The translations under genes were made by a program, and so were the position numbers. From Eulemur rufifrons (taxonomy: Eukaryota > Chordata > Mammalia > Primates > Lemuridae), in the NCBI RefSeq assembly GCF_041146395.1, contig NC_090990.1, forward strand, positions 47,316,001-47,380,000: a stretch of DNA of 64,000 nt, read 5' to 3'. Below the pieces are notes generated by a model, which saw nothing but the letters and a program-made list of their open reading frames with translations, did no database searches and had not been told where the DNA came from. Positions 1 to 13,200 of this stretch are shown here, piece by piece (the first letter of the stretch is position 1; each line of letters starts with the position of its first letter).

Positions 1-1059
1 TTCTAGCCCACTTAAGTAGAAAGAGGGTAAAAATACTTTTAACATAAAATATATTCTCAGTTCATAATGATAGTTCAAATTCAGGACTATAAAATTTTTA
101 CTTAATCTTTTCTATCTTACATCTATGTATCATTTTTCATGCTAAGAATCATACTCCAGGACATCAACTATGGAAGAATCAGAATTATATCATTTAATTA
201 TTTGTAGTCTGTTTTATTCCAAGAATGGGATCTTAAGGAATTTCCAATTTCTTGACTCTATGGTCAGACAAAGGAGGATGAGCCTGCAAAGAAGACTTAA
301 AAGGCATCCACAGAGAAGCAGAAGGAAAATCATGAGAGTACAATACATGAAAACCAAAGGAAGAAAATATAACAAGAAAGAAATAGTTAAGTGTCAAAAT
401 GCTATTCAGAAGCCAGATGTGGTAAGAACTGAAAAATTTCAATGGGATTTAGCAACATGAGGGGTCACTGAAAATCTCAGGTTTGAAAATGGTTTATAAA
501 AGTAGGTTGAGGAGTAAGCAGGAATTAAGATAATGAAATAAAGTGAAATTCTTAAAAGTGTGGTTGTGAACGGAAAAAAATGTAATAATTGGAGACAGAA
601 TATAGAGATATTGAAAGTCTTTTAAAATAGAAAAGGTTTGAGCTTGATTAAATCCTAATGAAAAGAATTCAGTTAAGACAGAGTTTGCACATACTAGAAC
701 AAGAATGTAACATTCCTGAGATGGTGGAAGAGAACAGAATCCAAAGCACATGATAATATATTGGTCCTAATTATGTGTAAAACTCCTTATTGTAACAAAT
801 ATTACTGAATATCCACAGGATACTAGATACTAAGAATACAGAGATAAAAGACAAAGTCCTTGACTTCAGAGGACTCAGGTTCTAGAGGAGAAATCAGACA
901 AGCAAAAAATTATAATGTAGTATGATACCTGTTGTGAACACAGAATAACACAGAATAAATGGGGCCCAGAGGATGATCTGGGATAAAAGAATCTGCCCAC
1001 AAATCTCAATGAGAATTTTTCAAGTAAGACAGACATACGAAACACATGGAAATGCAAAA
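1..1059. other. DOCK7 intron, old dispersed repeats
   Basis: The part from about 270 to 620 (tcaatgggatttagcaacat, gtaggttgaggagtaagcag) and the part at 770-950 resemble old widespread mammalian repeats whose family I cannot name. No exon is visible. The short open frames show no gene-like sequence. Confidence 0.4.
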
Positions 1060-1395
1060 ACTACATTATGCTTCCCCACCCCCTGCTCCCAAATCTCTAC
1101 AGTAGGATTACTACTATCTTTGCTTTGTGGGCATGGACATGCCTGGTCCATTCCCATCTTTCAAATGTAAGAAAGCCTCACCTTTACCTAGCCCCCGCCA
1201 CATTGCTTTGTTACTTCATTCACAATTCTTACACAATCTGTAAATATCTTGTTCATTTATGTATTACTTTTTATTTTTATATCTCCTCTAGCAATGCCCA
1301 AACTCCATCAGGGCAAGGACCTTGTCCCTCCATTTAACTGCTATATTCTCAGGGCCTAAACAGTGCATCATATTTACCAAATAAATAATGAACAG
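1060..1395 (+). repeat. L2 LINE 3' end
   Basis: Contains cttgttcatttatgtattac, aactccatcagggcaaggac and a final aaataaataatgaa, typical of L2 3' ends. Confidence 0.6.
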
Positions 1396-1769
1396 TGCTG
1401 AATGCACACAAAAATTTAGTTACCTCACACTTCTAAGTATTTAGATTCCAGGTTAAATGGGAATTGACTGAACATTATCTATAAACTATGTTTGATTTTC
1501 AATATAGGCAATACAATTGTATTTTTATTAATTTATTTTTTGTATTAATTTTACAGGTAGAAGGGCAATATAATTTTAAATTCGACATCTCTGAAGATGA
1601 AAAGCATGCAAGTGAATCCAGATTCTTTTCCATTCAACTACTCACCCTACTAATAAATTCCCAAATAAACCTAGTAAGTCTTTACTTTGTATTTAAAACA
1701 CTCCTTAAAAGAAATTTCAAATCACCAAGAAGGTAAACATAGATAGTTGATTAGGGGAAAAAATGAATT

Positions 1770-2650
1770 CATATTTCATTTCTTTATCAAAATAAATTGC
1801 AGATTAATCAAAGGCTTAAATAATAAAAATAAAACCACAAAAGTACTAGAAGAACTTTAAGGAGACCAGATTTTATAGGTAAGGAAGGCATTTCTTAGCA
1901 TAAACTACAAATCATAAAAGATATAAAATTTAAATCTTCTACATAGCAAGTGATACCATAAACACAGGAAGAAGAAAAATGAAAAAAATGGAAAGATGCT
2001 GTTTGTCACTTATATGTGACAAAGATTTAGTATCCATAACACGTAAATAATTCCTAAAATTAGTCAGAAAGAGACAAACTTTAAAAGGCAGAGGGTGGGG
2101 GGGAATTAGGGAGAATTACATACATGCCCAGGAAATTCACAAAGAAAGCAACATAGATGGCCAGGAAAACAAACTAGGTATGTATTTGCCTGTTAGATTT
2201 TTCAGTATTTTTCACCCGTTTCATTAAAAGCACTGGTAAAAGTATATGGGAAAAGAGAAATTCTCATACACTTCTGGCAGGGATGTAAATTGGTACAACC
2301 TTTTTGAAGGACAATCTAACAAAAGCAATCATAATTTAAAAGTCAACATCTATGAATGTATATGAAAATATACACATATATAAAAATATTTTCTATGAAT
2401 ATTGTTTATAATTAGAAAACTGGAAATAACTTAAATGATCATTAATAGGGACATCCATATAACAGAGGATCATAGAGCCATTAAAAAAGATATGGTAAAT
2501 CTACAGGCACTCATATGAAAATACATTTTAAAATATTAAGATCTTGAATGACTTATATATCAATGGATCTGAGTCAAGATTTTTATTTTTTATAGGTTTT
2601 TGAAATATCTGAGTTTTCACAATAAGTACTTCCAACATTAAAAAAACTTA
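1770..2650 (+). mobile_element. Old L1 3' end (L1ME-like)
   Basis: Contains cttctggcagggatgtaaat, aaactggaaataacttaaat and cagaggatcatagagccatt, the usual order in old L1 3' ends. Confidence 0.6.
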
Positions 2651-2728
2651 ACACATATTAATAGTGAAAACACACAGAAAAGTAAGATAGACAAAATGAT
2701 TCCTTCAAAGCTTCCTCAACTTCTAGAT

Positions 2729-3020
2729 CTATGCTGGCCAATAAGATAGTCCAGTCAGACTGTTGAGAACTTGATATGTGACTGGTTCTAACTGAGATGT
2801 TCTGGAAGCATAAAATATACATCGGATTTTACAGACTTAGGATAACTAAAACCCCTAATTAATACTTTCATATTGATCACATATTGAAATAATTTTTATA
2901 CATTAAATAAAATATACTATTAAAATTGATTTCACCTGCTTTTTAGTTTTTTTAATGTGGCTACTAAAATTTTTAAATTACATATATGGCTCATACTATA
3001 TTTGCATTGGATAGTACTGT
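2729..3020 (+). mobile_element. Old hAT-like nonautonomous element, copy A
   Basis: Runs from ctatgctggccaataagata to ttgcattggatagtact. It is the reverse of the copy at 27231-27540, sharing the stretch around gaaataatttttatacatta. Confidence 0.5.
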
Positions 3021-3470
3021 TTTGGACAAAGGGAGTAAAGAGGAGCTAATATATTATTTGGCATTATTCTTTATTTTAATTAATATAAACATTTCTATTT
3101 ATAAATGTGTTTTCCTCAACTACTTTCAGAATCTGTCAAATATATTAATTAAAAAACAAATTATCATAGCTAAAAAGAAAGAAATTAAAGAGATACTATG
3201 TACAAAAGAGCCAAAAATACCTTTTGTTTTATTTGAAAGTCATATTGCACAACCTGGTGAAGGATAAAGGACTTTGCTTTGCTTCGAATTTAAATAATTT
3301 AAGCTCTTAAATATCCTAAAATTCTATGTAGCTAAGAAATTTTGAATATTGGTTCCTAGAAACTAGAAATCCTTAAATTAGGACCTAAGTTTGTTTATAA
3401 GATTCTTATTTTCTTTGGCATAAATGTTTTAATTTTTATAACATTACTGATTATATTTGACCAGGGTTCT

Positions 3471-3758
3471 TTTCTTTTTCTTTCTTTTCTTTTTTTAAAC
3501 AGGGTCTCACTCTGTTGCCTGGTTTAGAATGCAGTGGCATCATCAATAGCTCACTGTAACCTCAAACTCCTGGGCTCAAGCAATCCTCCTGCCTCAGTCT
3601 CCAGAGAAAATGGACTACAGGTGCACAACACCATGCTCAGCTATTTTTTTTTCTTTAAGAGATGGGGGTCTTGCTATGTTGCCCAAGCTAGTCCCAAACT
3701 CCTGGCCTCAAACAATCCTCCTGCCTCGGCATCCCAAAATGTTAGGATTACTGTGTAA
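3471..3758 (-). mobile_element. Dimeric Alu, old
   Basis: Reversed Alu with tail tttctttttc and ggtctcactctgttgcctgg. Target duplications accagggttct lie at 3460-3470 and 3759-3769. Confidence 0.9.
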
Positions 3759-4941
3759 ACCAGGGTTCTATTTAAATTGGCACAAGTTCAAGCAAAGATT
3801 AGATTGTGCCTATAGCAATGTGTACTCAGGAGGCATTAGAAGGCAGACATAAAATCATTTATGAAATTATTACTCTTATTGCATTTCCCATGTTGAAGCA
3901 CCTCTACAGCTTGTAATTAGGTGAATTACTTACTTAAATTATAATCAATAATGTAGTTCAAATTACTGTAAGAAAAATTTATTCAGATATTTATACTCAG
4001 AGACAATACACTATAAACCAAGAATATGTATCCATTGCCTCTAATCTATCAGTGTTACATGTGAGGAATTGCATAAATTATGCAAAAAAGTGTTACTATC
4101 TTAGTACAGAATCAAATATGGAAGGAAATTCCTTCACATGGCCTCTCTTTGGTACTAGTGTCCAGTTATTTCCATGCACTCTCTAAAACAAACCTGCCAT
4201 ATCAAAAAGGGGGTGAAGCATTTACTTTATGTAAGTTTTGTGCTTGGAAAACTCCTATGTTATGACTTTATCCTTCTCTTATTCATTCAATAAATATTTA
4301 TTGTTTCTACAGGGTGGAAGGCATTGTACTAAAGTGCTATAAAGGATATAAATTAAAACCAGATACAGATCTTGCCAATAAACAGTTTATGGTGCAATAG
4401 GGGAGAAAAGTTGGCCCATCTATAGTCTCCCTCAACTAGCAGGTGGATGACATATTAGGATTAATAGTTTTAAGCCACAAAAACTGACATCTTAGTTAAG
4501 AGAAGTTTTGAAATATGGCCTTCATGACCAATAATTACAATTCCAACTTTTTCTTTAAATAAAAAGGAGAAAATTTAAATTTCTCCTCTAATTCAACATA
4601 TACTTTTAAATTCCATAACATGTACCAGTGCAAACGGTAAGATAAAAATGGAGAACAAGGAAATTTTTTGGTTTTTTCTTCACTAGTGGAAGTATTTATG
4701 CATTTTTATTTACTTATATTCTTTGTTTCTGCTACAAATATTTATGTGGTTCTGTATTAGATACTTAATAAAAAGTATACACATGCTAATCAAAAGACAT
4801 AATTCCTTACCAAGGTCTAAGAGATCAAAACTTAGAAAACCTAGATTCTAGCAAAATTTCCCAATTTACATGATCTTGATATGGGATTGGATAATTTTTA
4901 CCAGTAAAATACTATAGTATGGTTGTAAATGCATTGATTGT

Positions 4942-5215
4942 AATATTGCTTACTATATACCAGGTAATGTTACTATACACCAAGTATGCTTACTATATAC
5001 CAGGTAATGTTCTAAGTGCTTTGAAAATGTTAAACTTTTAATCTTTACACAACCCTGTAGTGTTATCTTCACTGGACAGATGAGAAAACAGAGGTACAGA
5101 GAAGCTAAGAAATCAGATCAAGGGTCACAGAGATGAAGAAGAGCAAAGCCAGGGTGCCAATTCAGGCACACCTGCTCCAGAAACATGCCCTTAACCACTA
5201 TGGTATACTACCTCT
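4942..5215 (-). repeat. MIR SINE with internal tandem duplication
   Basis: Reversed MIR with gacagatgagaaaacagagg and the end gcccttaaccactatggtat. A 40-bp unit is duplicated at 4948-4971 and 4988-5011. Confidence 0.8.
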
Positions 5216-5479
5216 GCTGCAACTATAAATCAAAGCCCTAATCCTAAATCATCAAAAGTATGGGCCTCCATTTTATACCAGGAAGAAGCATTTCAAAGAA
5301 TAGAAATTTGGAAGCGGTTTACTTTATTAAATTTTGCTTGACAATTTATAGTTTACACTAAAATTTGTTATGTCAAAGTTTTTCCCTTTGTTTAAAAGCT
5401 ATTAATTTCATAAAAAATTTCTTTTAGGTAGGGTTGATTATACACAGGTACACAGGTTAGTTTCGTGTGGTATAAAAAC

Positions 5480-5715
5480 TAACACATTGAGTACTTCCTA
5501 TTTGCCAGACACTGTTGTCAGTGCTCTACATGTATTATTTTTTTTAATTCTCATAACCCTATGAATTATGTACTATAATTACCCCAGCTTTACAGATGAG
5601 GAGACTAAGGTATGAGGAGATTAAGTAACTTGTCCAAGGGCCGATATCTAGAGCTAGCTTTTGGACCCAGACCATAGTCTGACTTCAGAACCCACACTCT
5701 TAACAATTTCGCCAT
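5480..5715 (-). repeat. MIR SINE
   Basis: Reversed MIR: tttgccagacactgttgtca, tttacagatgaggagactaa, cacactcttaacaatttcgc. Confidence 0.8.
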
Positions 5716-5719
5716 ATTA

Positions 5720-6585
5720 ATATATGTCCAGATTAGGCAGTTTTCAAGGATCTGCTATTTTCTATCAAAGTTCTTAATATAAACACTAAGTATAATCACA
5801 TATTTAAGTATTTAGTATTTTTCCTTTTAACACTAAGAAGCCCAATGGAACATTTATTTTTAGAAATATTGTTAATATTTTTTTGTTAAATTTTTATTAT
5901 CAAAATTGTTACTAAGCTCACAAACTTCAGAAAAACTTCTGATGGGCAAATGGTTTCAGACATTGAAAGTATTTAAGATTTAATTCTAGTTCGATCTTTG
6001 AAAATCAAATATCTATTGTTTCTTCAGTGGGCATGTGGAAAAGAGCCTAGAAATAAGGACAAAACATAATGGAGAAAGGGGGTGAAATGTCTGTAATGAC
6101 ATTTATCATGTATGGGATTTTGTGATCATATATAAGGATGGTTAAGACACATGTGATGCAAAAAGACATACTAACAAATAATTATAGTGACAAATAATAA
6201 GGAATATATATGTTAGTTTATAGAGTACCATAAGAATATAGTATTGAGAGCCATAATATCACCTGAAGTAGAGAAAAGCTTCAGAAAGAAGGCATTCTGG
6301 GGAATGGGTCACTGTTTCCTAAGACCTAAAATACAGTTTGAGAAATGAATACTTAATTCATTAATTTTTCCTCAACTTTAATAATGAATTTACACATCAA
6401 AAGTTTGTTTTTGATTTATAAATCTCTTTTAAAACCATAAAAAATTAAGCTTTTAACAGGTAGATATCATAACACTGAAAGTATAGCTTATAATATAGCT
6501 AAATACAACAATTTCAAATTACCTATTAAGTTAGTTACTCATTTCTTCAATTTCATTTGGCATTGATCTAAGTCAATGTGGAAGA
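5720..6585. other. ANGPTL3 upstream region, no named feature
   Basis: AT-rich sequence with no clear repeat. It may hold distal control elements of ANGPTL3, but nothing specific is visible before the DR4 site. Confidence 0.4.
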
Positions 6586-6601
6586 AGGTCACATTCGTAC
6601 A
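6586..6601 (+). promoter_or_regulatory. Degenerate DR4 nuclear-receptor site
   Basis: AGGTCA, four bases (catt) and CGTACA form a direct repeat with spacer 4. LXR/RXR is known to control ANGPTL3 through a DR4 site in this promoter region. The first half-site is perfect and the second is weak, so binding is inferred. Confidence 0.5.
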
Positions 6602-6612
6602 AGTTAACAAAG

Positions 6613-6625
6613 CTTAATTATTAAC
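6613..6625 (+). promoter_or_regulatory. HNF1-type palindrome upstream of ANGPTL3
   Basis: The sequence cttaattattaac matches the HNF1 consensus GTTAATNATTAAC at all but the first base. It lies about 125 nt before the start codon. HNF1-alpha is known to drive liver expression of ANGPTL3. A TATATTTA stretch at 6626-6633 directly follows and may act as a TATA-like element. Confidence 0.65.
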
Positions 6626-6750
6626 TATATTTACCTGCCAATCTCACATTTCATGTGGCAAATAGTGGTGTATATGTAGACTTAAGAAGTCTAGGTCTGC
6701 TTCCAGAAGAAAAAAAGTTTGAAATCGCTTGAAATTAAATTAGGATAAAA

Positions 6751-7245
6751 ATGTACATGATTAAGATCATTCTTTTTATTGTTCCTGTAGTTATTTCTTC
6801 AAGAATTGACCAAGACAATTCGTCACTTGATACTATATCTTCAGAGCCAATATCAAGATTTGCTATGTTAGATGATGTAAAAATTTTAGCCAATGGCCTC
6901 CTTCAGTTGGGACATGGTCTTAAAGATTTTGTCCATAAGACTAAGGGCCAAATTAATGACATATTTCAAAAACTCAACATATTTGATCAGTCTTTTTATG
7001 ATCTCTCACTGCAAACCAATGAAATCAAAGAAGAAGAAAAAGAACTGAGAAGAACTACATACAAACTACAAGTCAAAAATGAAGAAGTGAAGAATATGTC
7101 ACTAGAACTCAACTCAAAACTTGAAAGCCTCCTAGAAGAAAAAATGCTACTTCAACAAAAAGTGAGATATTTGGAGGAGCAATTAACTAATTTAATTCAA
7201 AATCAACCTGAAACTCAGGAACACCCAGCAGTAACTTCACTTAAA
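6751..7245 (+). CDS. ANGPTL3: ANGPTL3 coding exon 1
   Basis: Encodes residues 1-165 in phase 0 and ends at a strong donor (AAA|gtaagt). It carries the signal peptide, the lipase-inhibiting segment and most of the coiled coil (for example EEEKELRRTTYKLQVKNEEV). The open frame runs on into intron 1 to base 7332, but that extension is not coding. Confidence 0.97.
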
Positions 7246-10200
7246 GTAAGTAGAAATCAAAGTGGGTTCATGATTATGTTTTCAATGTGGATCTTAAAAA
7301 AAAAAAAAAAAAACTTCAGACATGCTATTTGAAATACTTCGTTGCCTTGTTGAAATACCTAATTTTTCTCAAGAAAAATAACCTCCAGAAAATAAAATTT
7401 TCTCTTACATGGTTTTTGTTTGTCTAATATTATATATGAAAACAACTAAACTTTACATTCCATGTGAAAATTATAAATCAGTTAGGTAATAAAATATAGA
7501 ACACTAAATCATTACACTATTGCAAATTACTGGAGGTAAAAAAAAAGTTACAGGTATTTAAATTTGAAAACTATTCTCCTATGTTTAAAATGAATAAACA
7601 TAATACAGTAAATAGTAAAGATTTATTCCTATTAAAATACACTGGGGTTTTTTTCTTTTAATTGAAGTTCCAAAAATCAAATTTTAGAGGTGGTACATTT
7701 TAAGTAAAACTTTAAGAACAAAAGTATGTACTATTTGAAAGACGGATATAAGAAAAATTGATTATCAATATTTATTTTTCTAATCCATTATTAGTTAAAA
7801 AATTTAGATTGTGACAGTGTTATAGGAAATAAAAACTCTAACGAAAAAGAAAGAGGAAAGACACTTTTAACCAACTACAATCTATACCCAGACTTTTGTA
7901 GAACAGCAAGATAACAGTATCAAAGACCTTCTCCAGACTGTGGAAGAACAATATAAACAATTAAACCAACAGCATAGTCAAATAAAAGAAATAGAAAATC
8001 AGGTAAGTCAATATTTTAATGGTATGCCCAAACTTTTACATTGGTTTATAGAAACATTGGACCCTAAAATTGTTTAAAAGCTTTAGTTGGATCATGAGTA
8101 AAATAATTGCATCAGCATGACTGTTAAGATTTCAGACTGTGAAAGTAATAAACTACCTGGGTTTAAATCGTGGCTCTGAAACTTTCTATGTGGCCTTGAA
8201 TAAATTTCTTAACCCTTCTGTTTCTCAGTTTCCTCACATATCCTATGAAGATAATAACAGAAACTACCTTATAGGATTGTTGTGAGAAAAAAAGAATTCA
8301 CAGCAGCTAAAGTGATCCTATTAACATTTAAATTAGATCATGTTTCTCTTTGTTCTAAACCCCACAATGATTCCCCATCTCTCTCATATCAGCTCTTAAG
8401 ATTCAGATGACCTGAACTTTCATTATCTCCCTTACTTCTCGTACTAGCCTCTTCGTTGTTACTCAAACACATCAAACATCCTACCACCTCAGGGCCTTTG
8501 CCCTAGTTGTTCCTTCTAGTTGGAATGCTCCTTGCCCTGGTATCTGTATGGCCCACTCTTTCATTCTCTTTAGGTCTTTATCAAATATAAAGTTGTCAAT
8601 GAAGCATTCCCAGGTCACTTGCTCAAAAATGACAACCACCTAATCCCATCCCTGAAAGCTTCTACCTCCTTAACTACTTTTTCCCCTTAACATTTACATT
8701 TATGTAAACATAATATATATTTTAGTTATTTATCTTGTCTACTCCTGCACTAAAATGTAGACTCCATGAGTACAGGGATTTTTTTCCACTGTTTCCATTG
8801 CTGTACCCCAGAATATAAAACACCGAATAACACATAGTAGGCACTCAATAAGTATCTGTTGGATTAATAAAGGTAATGTCATATTCATCACAGCTAATAA
8901 ACACTCGCCATGATTCTTATAACTTGCATTATTAGAAACTGTGTGCCTGATAATTAAAGGCCAACAACCAACAATGTAAATAATCTACAATGTAAACAAT
9001 TGGTGAGGTGAGGAAGGAAGGAACTTATTTAGAATAAAGCTATGTCCGAATCTAAGCATTTCTATTTATAGTACAATAATTTAAAAGTATTAATTAGTAA
9101 TACTCCTGAACAACCGTTCAAGAGAGTCAAAAAATACAGAATCAGAGAAAACTGGTAAAAATGGTTCCTAAGAATTATAAAAGAAATTACTACTGATTTC
9201 CCCTAAACAAACAATAATTTTAGTAGGTTATGCGAATTTTCCAAAAATTTTTTTTGCCAACTACTTTTGATTCCATAATATCCTTATTACATAGGTTATT
9301 TTTCTAAATTTCTTTTTATTATATCATTTACTACGATTAAATGAAACTGCTCACAAAAGCAAAATGTCACTATTATACAATGATATACATTCTATCTAAA
9401 AATAAAATGAAGAAACCAAAACAATGAATTTCTGAGTTGGAAGAAGCTTTAGATCATCTGATCCAAATTCCACATGTTTAAGTTCAGAAACCAAAACTCT
9501 AAAAAGTTTAGTGACTTTAAGATCACACAGTTAATAGAAAAGACTAACATCCAGCAAGTGAGCTTTACAACAGATCTTTATAAACTACGTCCTAGAAAAT
9601 GTCACTTATGCCAGCATCAAAAAAACACTAATAATGCAAGACATTATATATTCTGATTTTCTCATCATCAATAAGAAAAGCTATCATTCAATAAATTGCA
9701 AACTCAACATGCTTTAAATAAAAATAAAATGTTATTGCTAAACTAACAATGAATTATCAAATATACTGAGTGTAAGCAAATAAACCTGCCAGCGTGATAA
9801 CATCTATAGATATGTTTACAGGTCAAAAACTACCAAGAAAGAAGCCTTGTTCAAATTATGTGCTATGTCTTTATGGCAGGTCTGAGAATCAATAAGACCT
9901 GCAATTGAGAATTATTAAATTTAAAATCTGCCTGTGTTACTGAATAGAACATAAAACATATTCTGTTCATGTAAGTAAAAAGAATATATTAAAATATTCT
10001 AAGAAAAGCAAAGTCTCTGCTTTTGGCCTTGCTCTGTTTTTTGACCCATGTCTGTTTTTTTTGCATTGCTCTATTTTTTTTTAATGTATTAAATAATGTA
10101 CCTAATTAAGTATCTTGAAAATGGGTAATCTGTACAATCTAAATAGCATTCATTGTTTATCCTTCTTAACATCAAAAGCAATAATTTACTATAAACTGAA

Positions 10201-13200
10201 AGACAAGATGTATACAAATTGTACTTTTGATATCCTTACTCAGATTTCTCCTAACTATATATTCAGTACCATTTTTAAAAGTAGATTTATATTCTTTTAT
10301 CAGCTCAGAAGGACTGGTATTAAAGAACCCACAGAAAATTCTCTTTCTTCCAAGCCAAGAGCACCAAGAACTACTCCCTTTCTTCAGCTGAATGAAATAA
10401 AAAATGTAGACCATGATGGTAAGACACTTTGGTGGGTTTCCTTTTTGAAGATATTATCATCAAATTCCCTACTCTTAGGACCTGTTCTAGACTAAAAGAG
10501 TAAAGAGACATATCACCAAATACAATGTGTCAACCTAAATTAGATCCTGAGGTTCTTCTTAAATCTATAAACAATATTCTTAAGACAATCAGGGAAATAT
10601 AAATATGGACTTGATTATTAGATAATACGAAATGTTTATTAGTTTTTTAGATGTGATAAAAGTATTATAGTCATGGAAGCGGATAAACTCTTAACAAATA
10701 CATGCTGAAATATTTAAGGAGTTAAGGATCATGATATTTGCAAATTACTTTCAAACAGCACAACAAAATACATACTTGTGTATGTGTGTGTGCATAAAAG
10801 CAATGTAGCAAAATATTAACAATTGTTCTATATACATAGAAAGATTATGGTGTTCTCTTCAACAATTCTTTCCACTTTCATGTTTCCTTGAAATTTTTCT
10901 TAATAACAAAAGCTGTGGGAAATAAAGTCTTCACCCCCAGCCAAACTTCAACCCAATGATATATTCTTTAGACCTTCATTTTTTACGTAATTCATATGGA
11001 ATAGATCTGTTATTAATTTTCTCCAGGTAATTTTCCTTCTTTCCACATATATCTGTTGCACTGTACTAAGTTTCACATGTATTTTTGCCACTTTAGATTC
11101 TTCCTACATCTAGCAAAAAATACTAATGTGCTTAAAATTCTGATTTTGTCACTTTTCTTAAAAAGAACTCAGTTTGTTAATAACTATTTCTGCATTCTTT
11201 AAGTAACATAACCATGCCATCTAATAAAAATGCTTTAGCATAAACATTACTAAAAACACCTACATTTGCCACAATATGATGAAATGTCAAGTAAAATCTC
11301 AAGCTCCAAAGACATCTTTCCTGTTACTAAATCCCATGTAATAACATTTTGTTGATTCTAGGCATTCCTCCTGATTGTACCACCATTTATCACAGAGGTG
11401 AACATACAAGTGGCATGTATGCCATTAGACCCAGCAACGGTCAAGTTTTTAATGTCTACTGTGATGTTAAATCAGGTAAAACCTGCCTAAGGAGAAAATA
11501 GTAGTCAGTTCAAGTTACTCACTACCCATTAGCAAGACTAACCCTGTTATCTTCGTATTCTCTCTCTCTCTCATACTCTTTATCTATCTATCTATCTATA
11601 TATATACACACACACATATGTATAAATGAAATACATGTAACACGAATACTAATATAAATCTAGTGTTTATATTTATCTCGTTTATGTATTCATTCAATAT
11701 TCTCCTTTTCCTCTATAAAAAAATCTGAAGTGACTATTGTCAATAAGTTTACTAAGACAAAATTCTTCAGCTGCTCTTCACTTAACTTTTTGAGACCATA
11801 ATAAATAATGAAATGTATTGCCATAACATTAATAAACTACTTGACAAAACCACCAATTAAAACCAAACAAAAAAAGAAACAGTATTTACATCTGTTAACA
11901 TCAATCTACTAAAAATACAGAATTTTGTTCATTTTATTCAGGTAGTCCATGGACATTAATTCAACGACGAACAGATGGATCACAAAACTTCAATGAAACT
12001 TGGGAGAACTACAAACATGGTTTTGGGAGGCTTGATGGTAAGGTGCCTACATTCAATCATTCATTCACATGTTAATTTACAAATATTTATTGAGAACCTA
12101 TTATGGACTGGGCATTGGGAAAGTAGCAATGAAAGAAACAATCTCAGCCTTCATAAAACTTATTATCAAATAATTACACATTTGTTAGTAATTACACTCA
12201 TTACAATTGTCACTAACTGAATTACATTTATCACAATTACATGTCTATTCTTAATTGTACTTAAGACAATTTAATTTAATGGTTTATAATTATAATTACT
12301 AAAGACAATTTTGATTAAGTGCTATGTGCTTTGATAAATGGTAAGTGCTATGAGTAGGTTATGAAGACAACTATCCCTAGTATTATTGGTTCTATTCTCT
12401 CATTAACATTTTAGATATCAATTAATTGGAGGTTATAAAGGACAAGAAAATTACTAGATATACAAATGTTAAAACTGCAATGAGTTAAATATTACAAATG
12501 TATAATATGATTTGTTTATTCAGAAGTAAGCAAAAAGGATTATAATTCAGAAGCACAGCTGTGGCAAAAAAAAAAAAGAATGAGTTAACTCAATGCTAAT
12601 TATTCTATTTTGATCACAAAAAAATAATATGAAATAAGCAAAATAAAAATAAGTATGTTTAAAATCCAAAAGTACATTATACATATCCATGAATGATGTA
12701 TAAGTACTCACTTATAAAGTAGAAAATATCATTATTATATTAAATTTTTATTTTTTAATTGATTTACTTTTTTAGAGACAGGTTCTTCATTGTTGCCCAG
12801 GCCAGACTGAACTCCTGGGCTCAAGTGATCCTCTTGTCTCAGTCTCCCAAGTAGCTGGAACTACAGGTGCATGTCACCATGCCCAGCTATATCAAATTTT
12901 TAAATGCTCAGTACTATTCGACCATTTAAAAAATTTTATATTCAAACTACCGGTTAAATTCCTAACTAGAAGGTATATTCAGTGTTATGTTTTATAGCCC
13001 CAAATCTTCTAAGAGTGAGTGTAACCCAAAAATAAACAGCTGACAGTTAAGTCCAGAATACTCATCTATTTCTAATAAGAAATTAACCCATTTATACTTC
13101 AATTTACCAGTAATCCTTAAAATGAAGCTTCCTACGAAAACTCAATAGTAGTATGAAAATATTAATACTTTAATAAAAAGAATTGCAATAAAGAATGATC

